Positions 31,376-42,831 of a stretch of 64,000 nt of DNA are shown here, piece by piece (within the stretch, counting starts at the first letter, position 1; every line of letters begins with the position of its first letter). The notes under the pieces are model-generated. The model was given only the letters and a program-made list of their open reading frames with translations, searched no databases and was not told the origin of the DNA. Where the stretch lies: the NCBI GenBank assembly GCA_019915015.1, contig JAHBBC010000002.1, positions 2,728,001 through 2,792,000 on the forward strand. Reading direction: 5' to 3'. Made by a program: the position numbers and the translations under genes. This DNA is from Auriscalpium vulgare. Lineage: Eukaryota > Basidiomycota > Agaricomycetes > Russulales > Auriscalpiaceae.

Positions 31376-33896
31376 ATGTCAGACAACACGTACGGCAGCG
31401 GCACGTACAACACAGTCCGGATCGATGCCTTGCGGGGCACCGAGAATTACGCCGTATGGCGTATGAAGATCGAAGATCTACTTACCAATGCGGACCTGTG
31501 GGATTATGTCGACGGGACGGCGAAGAAACCTGCCGCGGCAGCGACAGGAGCGGATGCCAAAGTGCAAGAAGCCGCTGACGAGAAGATCAGGGTCTGGACA
31601 AAGAAGAGTCGACAGGCGCTGTCGGCAATTCGGCTGCGGGTCGCAGACCCGCTGCTGGTATACGTTCGGGACGAGAAAGAAGCCGCCGCCGCGTGGAGCA
31701 TACTCGAGGAGTTGTACCAGCCGAAAGGAACGCTGGGGCTCGTACTCGCGAGGCGAAATTTCTTCAGAGCCGAATGCGCGGAAGGCGCAGACGTCGAGGA
31801 GCACATCAGGAAGATGCGCGGACTGCAGAGCGATCTGCACTCACTGGGACATCAGATCTCAGACGAAGATTTCGGCATGGCGTTGCTGACGTCGTTGCCA
31901 GAGTCTTGGGACCCTTACATACGGTCAATAGATCGCACAGCCCTCGGGAAATCCGGCACAGTCATATCTCGTATTCTCGAAGAAACCAAGCGCCAAAAGG
32001 AGAAAGCCGAGAAGCCATCATCTGACACGGCGCTTGCGGCCTACAAAGGAAAGAAGAAGTTCGACACACGCAATATTACATGCTACGCGTGCGGGAAAAA
32101 AGGGCACATGAAAGCAGACTGCCGCTCGAGCAAACGTGACAACGGGACGGGCAGGCAGAACGGCGGAGGAGGGAACACAGCGCAGGCAAACACGGCACAG
32201 GAAGCGCCGAAGAAAGAAGAATACGCCTTCGCATCAGAGAACTCGCTTACCAATCGCGCCGGACCGCCGCTCTGGCTCGCCGACTCGGCAGCCACGTCAC
32301 ACATCGTGCGAGAGCGCTCGCATTTTTCCTCTTACAGAGATACGCCCGGGGACATTGTTCGGGGCGTAGGGAATCACTCCATCGCGGCCCTTGGCCGCGG
32401 TGACGTGCCAGTCACTTTTCAAGTTGAAGGAAAGTCGGTGCAGGGCGTCTTGCGGGACGCGATACACGCACCACTCGCTGTAGCAAACCTGGTCTCGATC
32501 CCACGCATCACCGAAAACAGCATGCAGGTGACGTTCGAAAACGATTACCTAATGATCCGAACGCGCGCGGGAACGAATATCGCTAAAGGGAGAAAAGTCG
32601 GTCGTATGTACATCATGGACCTGAAGCCCGGCTCGGGCGCTTTTCCCGAAATGGCGCTGGTATCCGGCAATGCCCGAAGTTGGGACTCCTGGCACAGAAT
32701 CTTCGGCCACCTCAATATGGGTTCGATAAAAATGCTAAAATCGAAAAATATGGTGGAGGGGATGAATGTCGACGAAGGGAGCGCGCCGGAAGAGCAATGC
32801 ACAGCGTGCATCCAGGCTAAACAGCATGTCACACCATTTCCAAAAGAATCTGATACGAAGATCGCGGAGATCGGTGACCTCACCGTTTCAGACTTATGGG
32901 GACCGGCCCGAACACGCGGAATCCGAGGCGAATTCTATTACGTGTCATTCACAGACGGAAAGTCGCGCCGCTCGATGGTTCATTTTCTCAAAGGGAAAAC
33001 TGGCGTACTCGAAAAGCTGAAGTACTACAAGAGCTACATCGAGACGCAGGCGGGACGCAAGATGAAGCGTTTTCGCATCGACAATGGGCGCGAGTATCTC
33101 AACGAGGGAATTTTGAAATTCCTCTTAGAGAACGGCATCAAATTGGAACTCACGGCACCCCACTCTTCCGCACAGAATGGAATTGCGGAACGACTCAACC
33201 GAACATTGGTCGAGCACGCGCGCGCAATGCTATTGGCGCACGATTTACCCAAGTACCTATGGCCCGAAGCAGTAGCCTACGCAACGTACCTGAAAAACCG
33301 GTCTCCCACGCGCGCCTTACCCGATGGGAAAACACCCGATGAGATCTTCTGGGGGAAGAAACCGGACGTATCGTTGTTACGAGAATTCGGCACGCGTTGC
33401 TGGGTACTGCAGCAGGATGGGCAGCAAGGAAAATTGGAATCAAAGTCGCGCGACATGTTATTTGTCGGCCTCTCGGACAATTCGCGTGCCTGGAGGTACT
33501 ACAACCCACAAACCCGGCAAGTTCAAACTTCAAGAAATATTATATTTGAAGAAGAAAAAACTATCACTATGGGCACTGGGGAAGAACACATACTCGAGGC
33601 CCCTGCGCGGCTCGAGGGGGAGAAAGACGCAGAGGCAGGAAAAAGCGAGCCGACTGCGGGGCAAGGGGGAGAAAGGGGAGAAACGGCGCCGCCGGCCGAA
33701 GCGCCCAAAGCGCCGACACCTTCGAAATTTCCGACGCCCCGAGCACCGAGCACGCGGATCGCGCAACACGCACCAACTAACTTTCGCCTGCTGAATAATC
33801 CAGCAGCACGCGGACCACGCGAATGGAAACATCACGTACCCACGGACCAGGCGCCCGTTGCAGTTGACAAAGCCGCAGAGGAAGAAGAGGACGAGC
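31376..33896 (+). CDS. copia Gag-PR-INT polyprotein, N-terminal 840 codons
   Basis: Starts at the ATG at 31376. Residues 1-230 are Gag (UBN2-like, YAVWRMKIEDLL), with a CCHC knuckle CYACGKKGHMKADC at 236-249. The protease active site is DSAATSH from residue 303. A pre-integrase HHCC region follows (HRIFGHLN ... CTACIQAKQH). The integrase core has DLWGP, RIDNGREY and NGIAERLNRT, giving the D-D-E triad. The reading frame is open up to copy C at 33897. The TSD and the downstream part (from 40767) are in the same phase, so this was one frame before insertion. The protein builds virus-like particles, matures itself and integrates cDNA. Confidence 0.93.
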
Positions 33897-33928
33897 AGGA
33901 CCCCCGTAACTCACGCCAGGGGTATGAT
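33897..33928 (+). repeat. Left terminal inverted repeat of copy C
   Basis: 32-bp TIR, same as in copy B. Confidence 0.95.
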
Positions 33929-34254
33929 TTTCGCACGGTAGCTAGACGGCGCTTTGCGCCGGAAGCTCTGAGGGGTCTGAGGTAGCTGGGGGCTAGAATT
34001 TGGGGCAAAAGTATGATCCTGATGGTGGTAGTTAGGGGCGCGGTGAACCGATGTCTGATCACAGAGGTAGTTGGACTAAGTACTGGCGGCAGAAGATTTT
34101 GACCCCATAATTACCGGTATAATTCGTACAAGTTGAGACATTAGGTAGAAATTTACGTGGCCTGCTGCGTACGACATTCTACGACAACGCCTCGGACCGA
34201 ACCTGCTTCTTCTGTGCAGCGCATCACCCTCGCAGCCATCCCGGCATCGTGCCA

Positions 34255-37200
34255 ATGGATGAGTCCATCACAATCTACAACGACGATGAAATACCTATGT
34301 TCCGTCCCGAATTATGGATCTCGCAAGGCAAAAGCTATCCCCAGAACCCACCGCCGGAGCTGCTGGCCTACATCGAGCAGCTCCTCAGGATTCCCAACGC
34401 TCCCGAGACTTCTTTGCTCCCCAGCGGCACCGAGGATGTTCATTCCTTCGTATCTACACCACTCCCTCGTCGCGATCAGCAGCTCATACACCCCTCAACC
34501 AAAGCTGTTTTTAGCCATGACGTGGCAGTCTTCCCCATAACCACACTTACAAAATCACGAAGCCTTCCTACGGATGCCTTCGTGGACAAGCTTGCTGCAC
34601 TCGCACCGCAGGCCATCCTGGATGGCGCACAATCAATCATGGACCCACGATATGCAAGTGGTGCATCCCCGCTGTGGATGATCACTTACTGGCAACGGAT
34701 GCGTACGGTCCTCCTGGCACAGGAGACGTGGACGGCGAGCGTGCGGTGGCTGCTACAAGTCGCTGACGGTTCTATGGAAAGCGAACGCACTGTTGCTCTT
34801 ATCCACTCGCTTCCCTGGCGCCAGCAACTCATGATACCCGGTGCCGCCACATTTACGACAACATCAGCCCTTGCTCCGCTGTTATCAGACGGCCTTCTCA
34901 CCGACACCATCGTTGACATGATGCTCATGTGGTTGAGAAGCCGCGTTCGGAGCACGCCAGGAATTGCCAACAACTTCGAGATCGCCGGACACGAGTTCTG
35001 GAATGCAATTTCAAAGATCACAGTAATAGAAGACCTGTTCCCCGACTCACCTCGTTACCTCAAGAGAATTGAAGACGATCTGCGCACCCATAGGAAGGTA
35101 CTCCTCTTCCCTGTTTTCCTCGCCAAATACAAGCATTTTGTTGTCGTGAAGATCGACGGTCAAGCGGAAACAATATCCTATGGTGAGTACGTTACTATGT
35201 CGCCAATGGGAATGCAATCTTACCATTCCTGTGAAACAAGGCGACGGCCTTTACCATCAGGGACTGCGCCTGCCTAAAGACATCGAGAAGAAATTGCTCT
35301 GGTGGACGCGTGTCAAATTCGGCATTGAGTACAAGTGGGAGGGACAGTCGCTTACGACAGCGAGACAGACAGATCACGTATCGTGTGGCGTGATCGCCGT
35401 GAATGCGGTCGCACACGAAACACTGGGCTGGCAGCTTTGGGATGATTCAAGGCGCCACGTCGAACGGTTGGCGTGGTTCGAGAGGCTCGCTGCCGACCAT
35501 ATTCAATCGGTACGCTATATTTTGCTCATTAGCGACATGAGGACGACGATACTCAGGTGCTCTGCGCAGGTATCAAGTCATCAGCGACGGTCTGATGCTG
35601 TGACAGGCGGCGCCGGACGCGATGAGCCTGTTGCGCATCATATCCCTCGCGGGATGGCCCACCTTCTAAATCCTCAAGCTTCCGAACCCGGCGAGTCGAC
35701 CAGAGATGCTGAATGTCTACTTGAAGGATTCAGTCCAGAGGTGGAAGAAAAGCAGATGGGGCGACGCGGAGACATGGACGAAGGCAGCAAATACGATCCG
35801 TCAATTCCACCTCTGTCAATGCCACCTTCTCCTACATCATCATATTCAGTACTTGCATCTGCTAGTGGCTATGACAGCGACTGCGACGACATACCTATGC
35901 CCGATACCACCGATACCAGCTGCGCATACGGCCGGTCGTTGCTCTCTCCATCCACTGTCGACGATGATCTCCCACCAGTTCCGCGTGGTGGAATGCTGGA
36001 CCAGGATGGGCCTGGCAGTATCACAGAATGGAGAAGCCATTTGGAAAATGGGACTTCTGATGCTGCGTCAATGTCGTCAAGAAGGGTGTCGTCGGTGGGA
36101 AGTGAGGCGGAGGATTGCGCATCCGATGGAAGTCGACTGTCAAGGGCATCTAAGAAGATCATCAGTTCCATTGGGACGACACTGAAGGCTGCGCGGGGCT
36201 TACTGAAAAGGCGGAGGAAAGGGAGCTCGAGCGCAGACGACAAGACGGCTGCGAGCGCGAGTGAAGCAACAAGCGCTCAATCTGACCACGACTCAGAGGC
36301 TCAGGCGCCTATCCATCCTGCAAAACGCACACGCACTGTCCCTGGGCCCATTCATCCGTTCTTCGCGCCCAAGGGAAAGAATAAGGATGTCATTGCTACC
36401 GTGTCTGCAAGCACCGCAAGCGCTGATGTTGGGCCATCGTCTGGAGCAATCAGCACGCGCCTGGCCAATTCCTTCGTCAAACGCGGTAGGGACGACAACT
36501 CAAAGGCGTATACCAAATTCAAGGAGAAAATCCTTGCGCTTGACGACATGGCCGAGTTCTGTCTAGACGATGTTCGGAAGGTCCGATGCTCTCGATGCAA
36601 CAAGTACATGCTTATGACTGGGGCGTATCACACCAAGGCATTCAAACAGCACCAGAAAGTTTGCAAGGGCACAATGCGATCACATACACTGGGCCACATC
36701 TGGGCATCAACCTCATCGACGCAGGCCCCCGCTCCGAGAATGATAGATCGTCCTTGTTTCGGACTTCGCGCAGCAAAATACGCTCGTGTGCGTCAATATT
36801 TGGAGCGCACACCATACGGCGGGGGCGGCGGGCCTTCCCTCGCCGATTTGGCGTTAGAGTTGTATTCGGCACCAGATTATCGTTCGTTGGATAAGGCCAG
36901 AAAGCAAGTAGTCGACACGGAGCAAGAGCATCGGTGGCAGTGGAAGAACTATCGGTCGCCTCCCCTTCATGTCCTTGCGACAGATTGTCTTCGCACTGTA
37001 AGGGTGCCGGAAGAGTCAACTGAGGATGTTACTTGTGTCAACTGCCTCGCTCTGCTGCATGTCCACGTATTCCAGAATGCGACTCGCAAGCCAGTCCCCG
37101 AGCCTAAGAATCGCCGCTTCACCCCCAATCATGCTCAGAAAGACGACATACAGGCCCTCCATCGATATGCTCTTACTCATCCCGACCTTGCACCTCTTCT

Positions 37201-40200
37201 GGAGGCATACGAAGATGTCAGTAGCTTCAAGTTCATAGTATCCCCACGTTACAGCTTCTGATCATTGTCTGCACAGAACCCTCATAGTGCATGCCTAGTC
37301 TTCGCAAGAGGCGTTATCGAGGGCAAGCATGGCAATTCCTTGTTTGTCGCCTTGATGAACGATCTCGTCAAGAAGAAAGATTTAGAAGAACGAGGTGTCC
37401 CTTTGAACGGCATGCGATATTCAGCCATGACATTGGAGTGGGCGCAAATTATCCACGTCTTAAGCCCGCGAGCATATGAATCCATGATGAATGTGCTACC
37501 CGTACCCGCAGAACGGACACTCCAGTCAGTGTTTACAAGATTGCATTGATACAATTGACTGATAAATGACCCGAAGGAAACGTCGTGCGCACGAAGTGCA
37601 GTTTCCCATCGGCATCACAGAGGCAACATTTGAATTTATCTACGAACGGCTGAAATCATTGGACTACCTTGTGGGTCCCGTTGGCCTCGCATGTGATGAT
37701 ACGAAGCTGCTAGAGTCTTTGAGGCCTCACTGGGACCCAATACGAAAGTGCTACGTGCTTCTAGGGAGTCCTGGCGATCCCGTCGTCGTGAGCGACATCA
37801 ACACACTCGATGCCCTCATCCGCACCAGGAAGATCGAGAAGGCTAAGAAGGTATGAGTTCTACGAATACTTCGGAGGCATGCAGCTCACCGACACATGCC
37901 AGATACGCGTATGGACCCTCCAGATCCCTCTTCCCGGCGTTCCGACTATCGTCGTTGCGGCGCTCCCTATCTCAGAGTCAAACTCGGCGGAGCAACTGTT
38001 CGTCCACCTGGAATTAATATTGAATGGCCTTCTCTCCCGCAAGATCAACGTTGTATCCTACGCCGCAGACGGCACGGCTGTCGAGCGCTCCCTTCAACGT
38101 CTCCTGGTCGCTCACGCCGTTGCGTACATTGACTACACCCTCAGGCACCCTATTCGCTCACATCGTGACATCAACCTCCACATTCCTCTCATCGGCGCAG
38201 GGCGACAGCCTGTCGCACTCATTCAAGATTCGAACCATGGGCGCAAGACGTACCGGAACAACGCATTCTCAGGTGCCCGGATACTTACTTTGGGCAGCTA
38301 TACGACGTCGTACAGCCACTTCCGCCTTGCAGCAATTGAAGCAACAGGGACATTGTTTCGGAGGGATGTCGAGAAACTTGATCGACAAGACGACAATGCT
38401 GCGACCCGTCTCTTCTCCGGTCATACGCTAGCATGGTTCACCAACGAGCATCGTGAAATGGTCGGCTCGATTATCTACCTCTTTGTGTTTGGAGAGCTCG
38501 TGGATGCATACCAGAATCGATCGATCCCAATTATCGAACGTGTTCGCATGGTGCTGCGTGCGCACTTCTTCATGGAAATGTGGACCGACTTCATGGACAT
38601 CGCGGGCTACCGAAAAGCTCAACACTTCATATCTCCCGAGGCACGCGACATCACAAACTTCCTAGTCGTTGGTTTCCTTCAGTTGGTGATCATCTATCGG
38701 GACCACCTCGACGGCAGATACCCATTGCTGCCCTGGCTTCTATCAACCGAAGTCTGTGAGCATGTCTTCGGCATTTGTCGACAGCTTGTGAAGGACTTCA
38801 CCTTGCAAGACTTCTATCATATGATTCCGAAGCTCTCAGTCCGCTTGCGCGAGCATCTCTTCCTTGCAAAGACATCTGAGGGCAAGGAAAGAGCGAATGG
38901 ATACAATCATACCTATACCGACAATCGACATCTCGACCTCCATGCCCTCTCCACATTCCCTTCTGATCACGACATTGAGCAAGCAACACAACAGGCCCAT
39001 TCGGAGGCAGCGAATCTGTGGGACGCTCTCGTACTAGACCCGGATTTTCTGGACAAATTGCAGAATCAAGCTCACCGTGTTCGCGCATTCCCATCGTTGT
39101 CGAGTTGGTATTCGCAGGAGGCTTGGGATGCAATCTATGGCCAGTCCGATTCCGAAGACGAGGGTCCTGAGATGGACGAAGACGAGCCCGAGATGCTCCA
39201 GATTGAAAATGGGTTGAAGAAGGCAGAGAATGCAGACGGAGTTGGTGCGGTCTTCGACCAGCAGTTGAACGATTTGACTTGCGCAGCAGCTGCCTTATGC
39301 GTCCAGAGCACTGTCGACATGTTCGTGTTTTGTCCTCCTCTCACCGCCGATAGATCTTACAGAGTCTAACCCTCACATTACTAGACTGCAATTGCCTGAA
39401 GACACAGCGGATGCAACACGCAAAGACGCTGCACATATAGGGAAGATCCTCGCCCAGTCGCTCCCTGCTGTGTCCGACCCCGACGAGCGCAGGACCTTCC
39501 AGGACACAGTGATCTCTGCTGAATTCGATCTCGAACAGCTCGCAGTCATCCGCCGGTCGCATCATACCAGACAGGCTGAGAAAGGTGTCCGAACAAAGGC
39601 CTTCAAGTCCTCGGAAGATCTACCACCTTCCTCTGATAACGGTCCACCCGCCCAGTCAACGCTCTCCGAGAAAAAACGCCTTCTGCAGTTGGTCAAGGAT
39701 GTTCTCAAGCGTCAAGAAGAGCGCGGTGTTACAGAGCGCGGTGTTACCACGGGCGCGGGTCGGTCGATGCGCTGGCGGCAGCCAGCTGCGGGCGGTCGAG
39801 ACGGAGCAATCAACGGCGAAGAAGCTGTTGCTCCTGCACCAGGGACGGCTGCAAACGCGGCTGAGGTCGCTGCAAATGCATCGTATCAGGTGCGTCTGCT
39901 AGTGTTGTATGAGTGCACATACATGGTATTGACGTCCGCCAGGCTGAACGGAGGCGAGCAGCGATCTTCGCAAAGCATCACGTCCCCAAGGTCGCACACT
40001 CGGCCAATGTCACGCCGCTCAAACACCTCTACGCTGCTCACACTGGCATGCCGCCTTCTTATGGCTTGGTTCTTGTTGATGAGGCAATCTGCCTTGCAGA
40101 AGGTGCGTCGTAATCTTCAACATGACTCGGCATGCGCTGATGGCTGGTTAGTCCTGACCATGTACGAGAAGTCGGCCGGTAAGAACGGCAAACATGGTTG

Positions 40201-40519
40201 GGCTTCGGACACGTCTCGCATCACCGCTCTTTCTTACATCGCTGTGAGACTGTTCAAGCCGGTCCGACACAACCAATTCTCCCTCGCCGATCCTAGCAAG
40301 ATCCCTCGGTTCGCCTTCCTGAAACCGTCCTACTTCCTGTATGCCCTCGACCATCCCCTCCAAACCTCGGGCTCAACACTAGCTTTGGTAAAATCTGATG
40401 GCGCGTGCTATGTCGCCCTCAAGCAGAACGTCGCGAATATCGCTCGTGCTATCAAGGAGCTTAGTGGGAGGGTCAAGGCGGGTCTTGAACAGGCGGGTGA
40501 CGATGAACCAGATGAATAG
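34255..40519 (+). CDS. Ulp1-type cysteine protease joined to P/THAP9-like transposase (copy C)
   Basis: Copy of the 1,938-aa gene at 6241-12505, offset by 28,014 bp. Predicted exons: 34255-35182, 35241-35509, 35570-37216, 37277-37524, 37577-37850, 37903-39320, 39385-39889, 39943-40102 and 40152-40519. No stop or frameshift was seen. The protease residues, the C2HC finger and the D-D-E-like motifs are all kept, so this copy is potentially active. It is transcribed in the same direction as the host copia element and could be driven by its LTR. Confidence 0.8.
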
Positions 40520-40726
40520 GTCAGTTTGACAGGCCTCTGCGCATCCGTAGTACATCCCCTCCTGCCTGCACGCAAAGCGGAGCTTTTTACAATAAACTAC
40601 GATTTTTTTGAAGCTATGATCCTATCCGTGGTAGCTACGGACCCCAAACGGAGGTCTGAGGGGCGAATGGTAGCTGGAAGGGGTCGCGAGCCGCAAAAAA
40701 AAATGGTAGTTGACCCCGTTTGGCGG

Positions 40727-40758
40727 ATCATACCCCTGGCATGAGTTACGGGGGTCCT
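40727..40758 (-). repeat. Right terminal inverted repeat of copy C
   Basis: 32-bp TIR, same as in copy B. Confidence 0.95.
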
Positions 40759-42371
40759 GGACGAGCACGAGGAATATGTGCTCATGACGGGATCACTAGT
40801 AAACGACGATCCCGTGGATATCAAAGAAGCAATGACGCGGCCTGATTGGCCAAAATGGAAAGAAGCGATCGAACGGGAACTCGGACAGCTGGAAAAGCTA
40901 GGCACTTACGTCAAAGTCGAGCTTCCTGCAGATCGCGATCCAGTTGGCTGCAAATGGGTGCTACGTACGAAACGCGACACGGATGGCAACATAATAAAAT
41001 ACAAAGCACGTCTGGTCGCACAGGGGTTCTCACAGATACCGGGAATCGATTTCTTCGAAACATATTCCCCTGTGGTACGACTGGAGACTTTGCGAATGCT
41101 ATTCGCGATCGGCGCCAAATATGATCTCGAGATTCACGTTGTTGACGTCGTCGGCGCTTATCTAAACGGCGAGCTCAAAGAAGAAATCTATATGAAACAG
41201 CCGCCGGGATACGACGACGGGACGGGACGAGTACTGCAGCTACTCAAATCTATTTATGGGCTCAAGCAAGCTGGCCGAGTCTGGAACGATCTACTCGACG
41301 CAATTTTTGCGGAGCTAGGGTTCACTCGACTGTTCTCGGACCAGTGTGTATACATCAGACAGCAAGGCAACGATCTGTGGATCGTGGCAGTGCATGTTGA
41401 TGATATGCCAATTCTAGCAACAGGCACGGAAGCTATGCGCACCATCAAAGAAGAGCTCAAATCGAAATTCGAGATCTCAGATCTCGGCGAGATCCGACAA
41501 GTCGTCGGGCTCGAAGTCATTCGAGATCGCAAGCAAGGCACACTGAAGATCTCACAGAAATCATTCATTCGGCGCATACTCGAGCGCTTCGGGATGCCCA
41601 ACGCGACACCAGTCGCAACACCTCTGGACCACAACGTGAAGCTCACGAAGGTTACGGAGATAGCGGAGACATCATTCCGATCCAATTATCAATCGGCGAT
41701 CGGATCTCTCATGTATCCTGCAATCGGCACTCGCCCTGACATTGCATTCGCAGTGCAATTCCTTAGTCAATTCAATTCTAATCCGGGTCCCGAGCACTGG
41801 ACAGCAGTCAAGCGCGTCATGCGCTACCTCAAAGGGACGGAGGACTTGGGAATCGTGTACGGCGGAGAAACCACGGAGAAGCGAGGCATAGTTACCAGCC
41901 TCGAGGCTTACTCGGATGCCGATTGGGGAGGAAATTTGGATGACAGGAGGCTACAGGAGGTCAACTTCCGGTTACGTCTTCAAGATCGCGGGAGGCCCGA
42001 TCTCTTGGAGTTCGAAGAAGCAACCGACAGTTGCCATATCCAGTATGGAAGCAGAGTACATGGCCCTGAGCCATGCGGCACGCGAAACGATCTGGATTCG
42101 CAGATTCCTCAGGGAATTAGGCGCGCCCATGGACGAGCCGACGCAAATCAACGTCGATAACCAGGGCACCATCAAATTTTCGCAGAATCAGACTTTTCAC
42201 GCCCGGAGCAAGCATATCGACATCCGGCATCATTTCATTCGAGACTGTATTACTTCTAACGAAGTGTCAGTTGAATACTGCGCGACCCTCGACAATCTCG
42301 CAGACGTATTTACAAAAGCACTACCTAAGCCGCATCACCAGGAAATTGTTCAGCACTTGGGAATGCGGTAA
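40759..42371 (+). pseudogene. copia RT-RNase H part of Gag-Pol, frameshifted
   Basis: Continues the copia frame after copy C. The RT shows GCKWVLRTKRD, KARLVAQGFSQ, DVVGAYLNGELKEEIYMKQP and the catalytic AVHVDD. RNase H begins at SDADWGGN (about 41915). The frame then breaks. At 41945-41960 AGGAGG is present twice, separated by CTAC, a net 10-bp gain relative to the expected reading. The rest of RNase H continues in another phase to the stop at 42371 with [37 protein letters not shown] and [10 protein letters not shown]. Inactive as found unless the shift is an assembly error. Confidence 0.9.
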
Positions 42372-42380
42372 TCGGGAGTC

Positions 42381-42389
42381 GAGGGGGAG
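42381..42389 (+). promoter_or_regulatory. Polypurine tract of the copia element
   Basis: GAGGGGGAG immediately before the 3' LTR; plus-strand primer site. Confidence 0.75.
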
Positions 42390-42587
42390 TGTTGTAGTTA
42401 GTGGGAGAAGCCACTCGGCGACTCCCGAACATACTAGATTAGATTACTAAGTACAGTAGATAAGCGAATTCCTAGTCATAGGAATATTCCAGTAGTCTTG
42501 TACTTAGGTATAAAGGCTCGCGTTCAGGAGCCGGAATAAATCAATCTTATTCTCTATTTTACTCGCTCTCTACTTGTTTATTCTACA
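42390..42587 (+). repeat. 3' LTR of the copia element
   Basis: 198 bp, apparently the same as the 5' LTR, followed by TSD CCGCA. Confidence 0.97.
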
Positions 42588-42595
42588 CCGCACTA

Positions 42596-42673
42596 CACAG
42601 ATATCCAAGTGACCTTACCGCATAGATATCCTTGTCAACGCACAGATATCTGTGTGTACATCCACACAGATAT
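42596..42673. repeat. Subterminal CACAGATATC repeats of element D, left side
   Basis: Four copies of CA(C/T)AGATATC within 80 bp. Two related copies occur near the other end (46473-46506). They may be transposase-binding sites. Confidence 0.6.
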
Positions 42674-42831
42674 CCGTGCGTACATCCAGTGCTGGGCTTG
42701 GGCAAACACGGTTCAAATTTCGTGACCTTACATAATCCACGCGTCAATTAAGACACGGCCCCGACACGCTCGCGACCGTATTTCGAGCGCACCAGCTTCA
42801 TTCCCTCTACTACCTGTGCCTACGCGTGTAT

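Larger units (their letters stand above)
33897..40758 (+). mobile_element. Ulp1-transposase DNA transposon, copy C (complete, 6,862 bp)
   Basis: Same length as copy B and no difference seen. Perfect 8-bp TSD GGACGAGC at 33889-33896 and 40759-40766 within copia pol. This is the clearest definition of the element's ends, because the interrupted reading frame supplies the empty site. It is the youngest layer of the nest. Confidence 0.97.
31097..42587 (+). mobile_element. Ty1/copia LTR retrotransposon, interrupted by transposon copy C
   Basis: Two 198-bp LTRs that look identical (TGTTG...TCTACA), TSD CCGCA (31092-31096 and 42588-42592), a primer-binding site, a gag-pol frame in copia order (Gag, PR, INT, RT, RNase H) and a polypurine tract. 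Without copy C and its TSD the element is 4,621 bp. It inserted 139 bp from the left end of element D. Copy C and a 10-bp insertion in RNase H make it non-autonomous. Confidence 0.97.
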
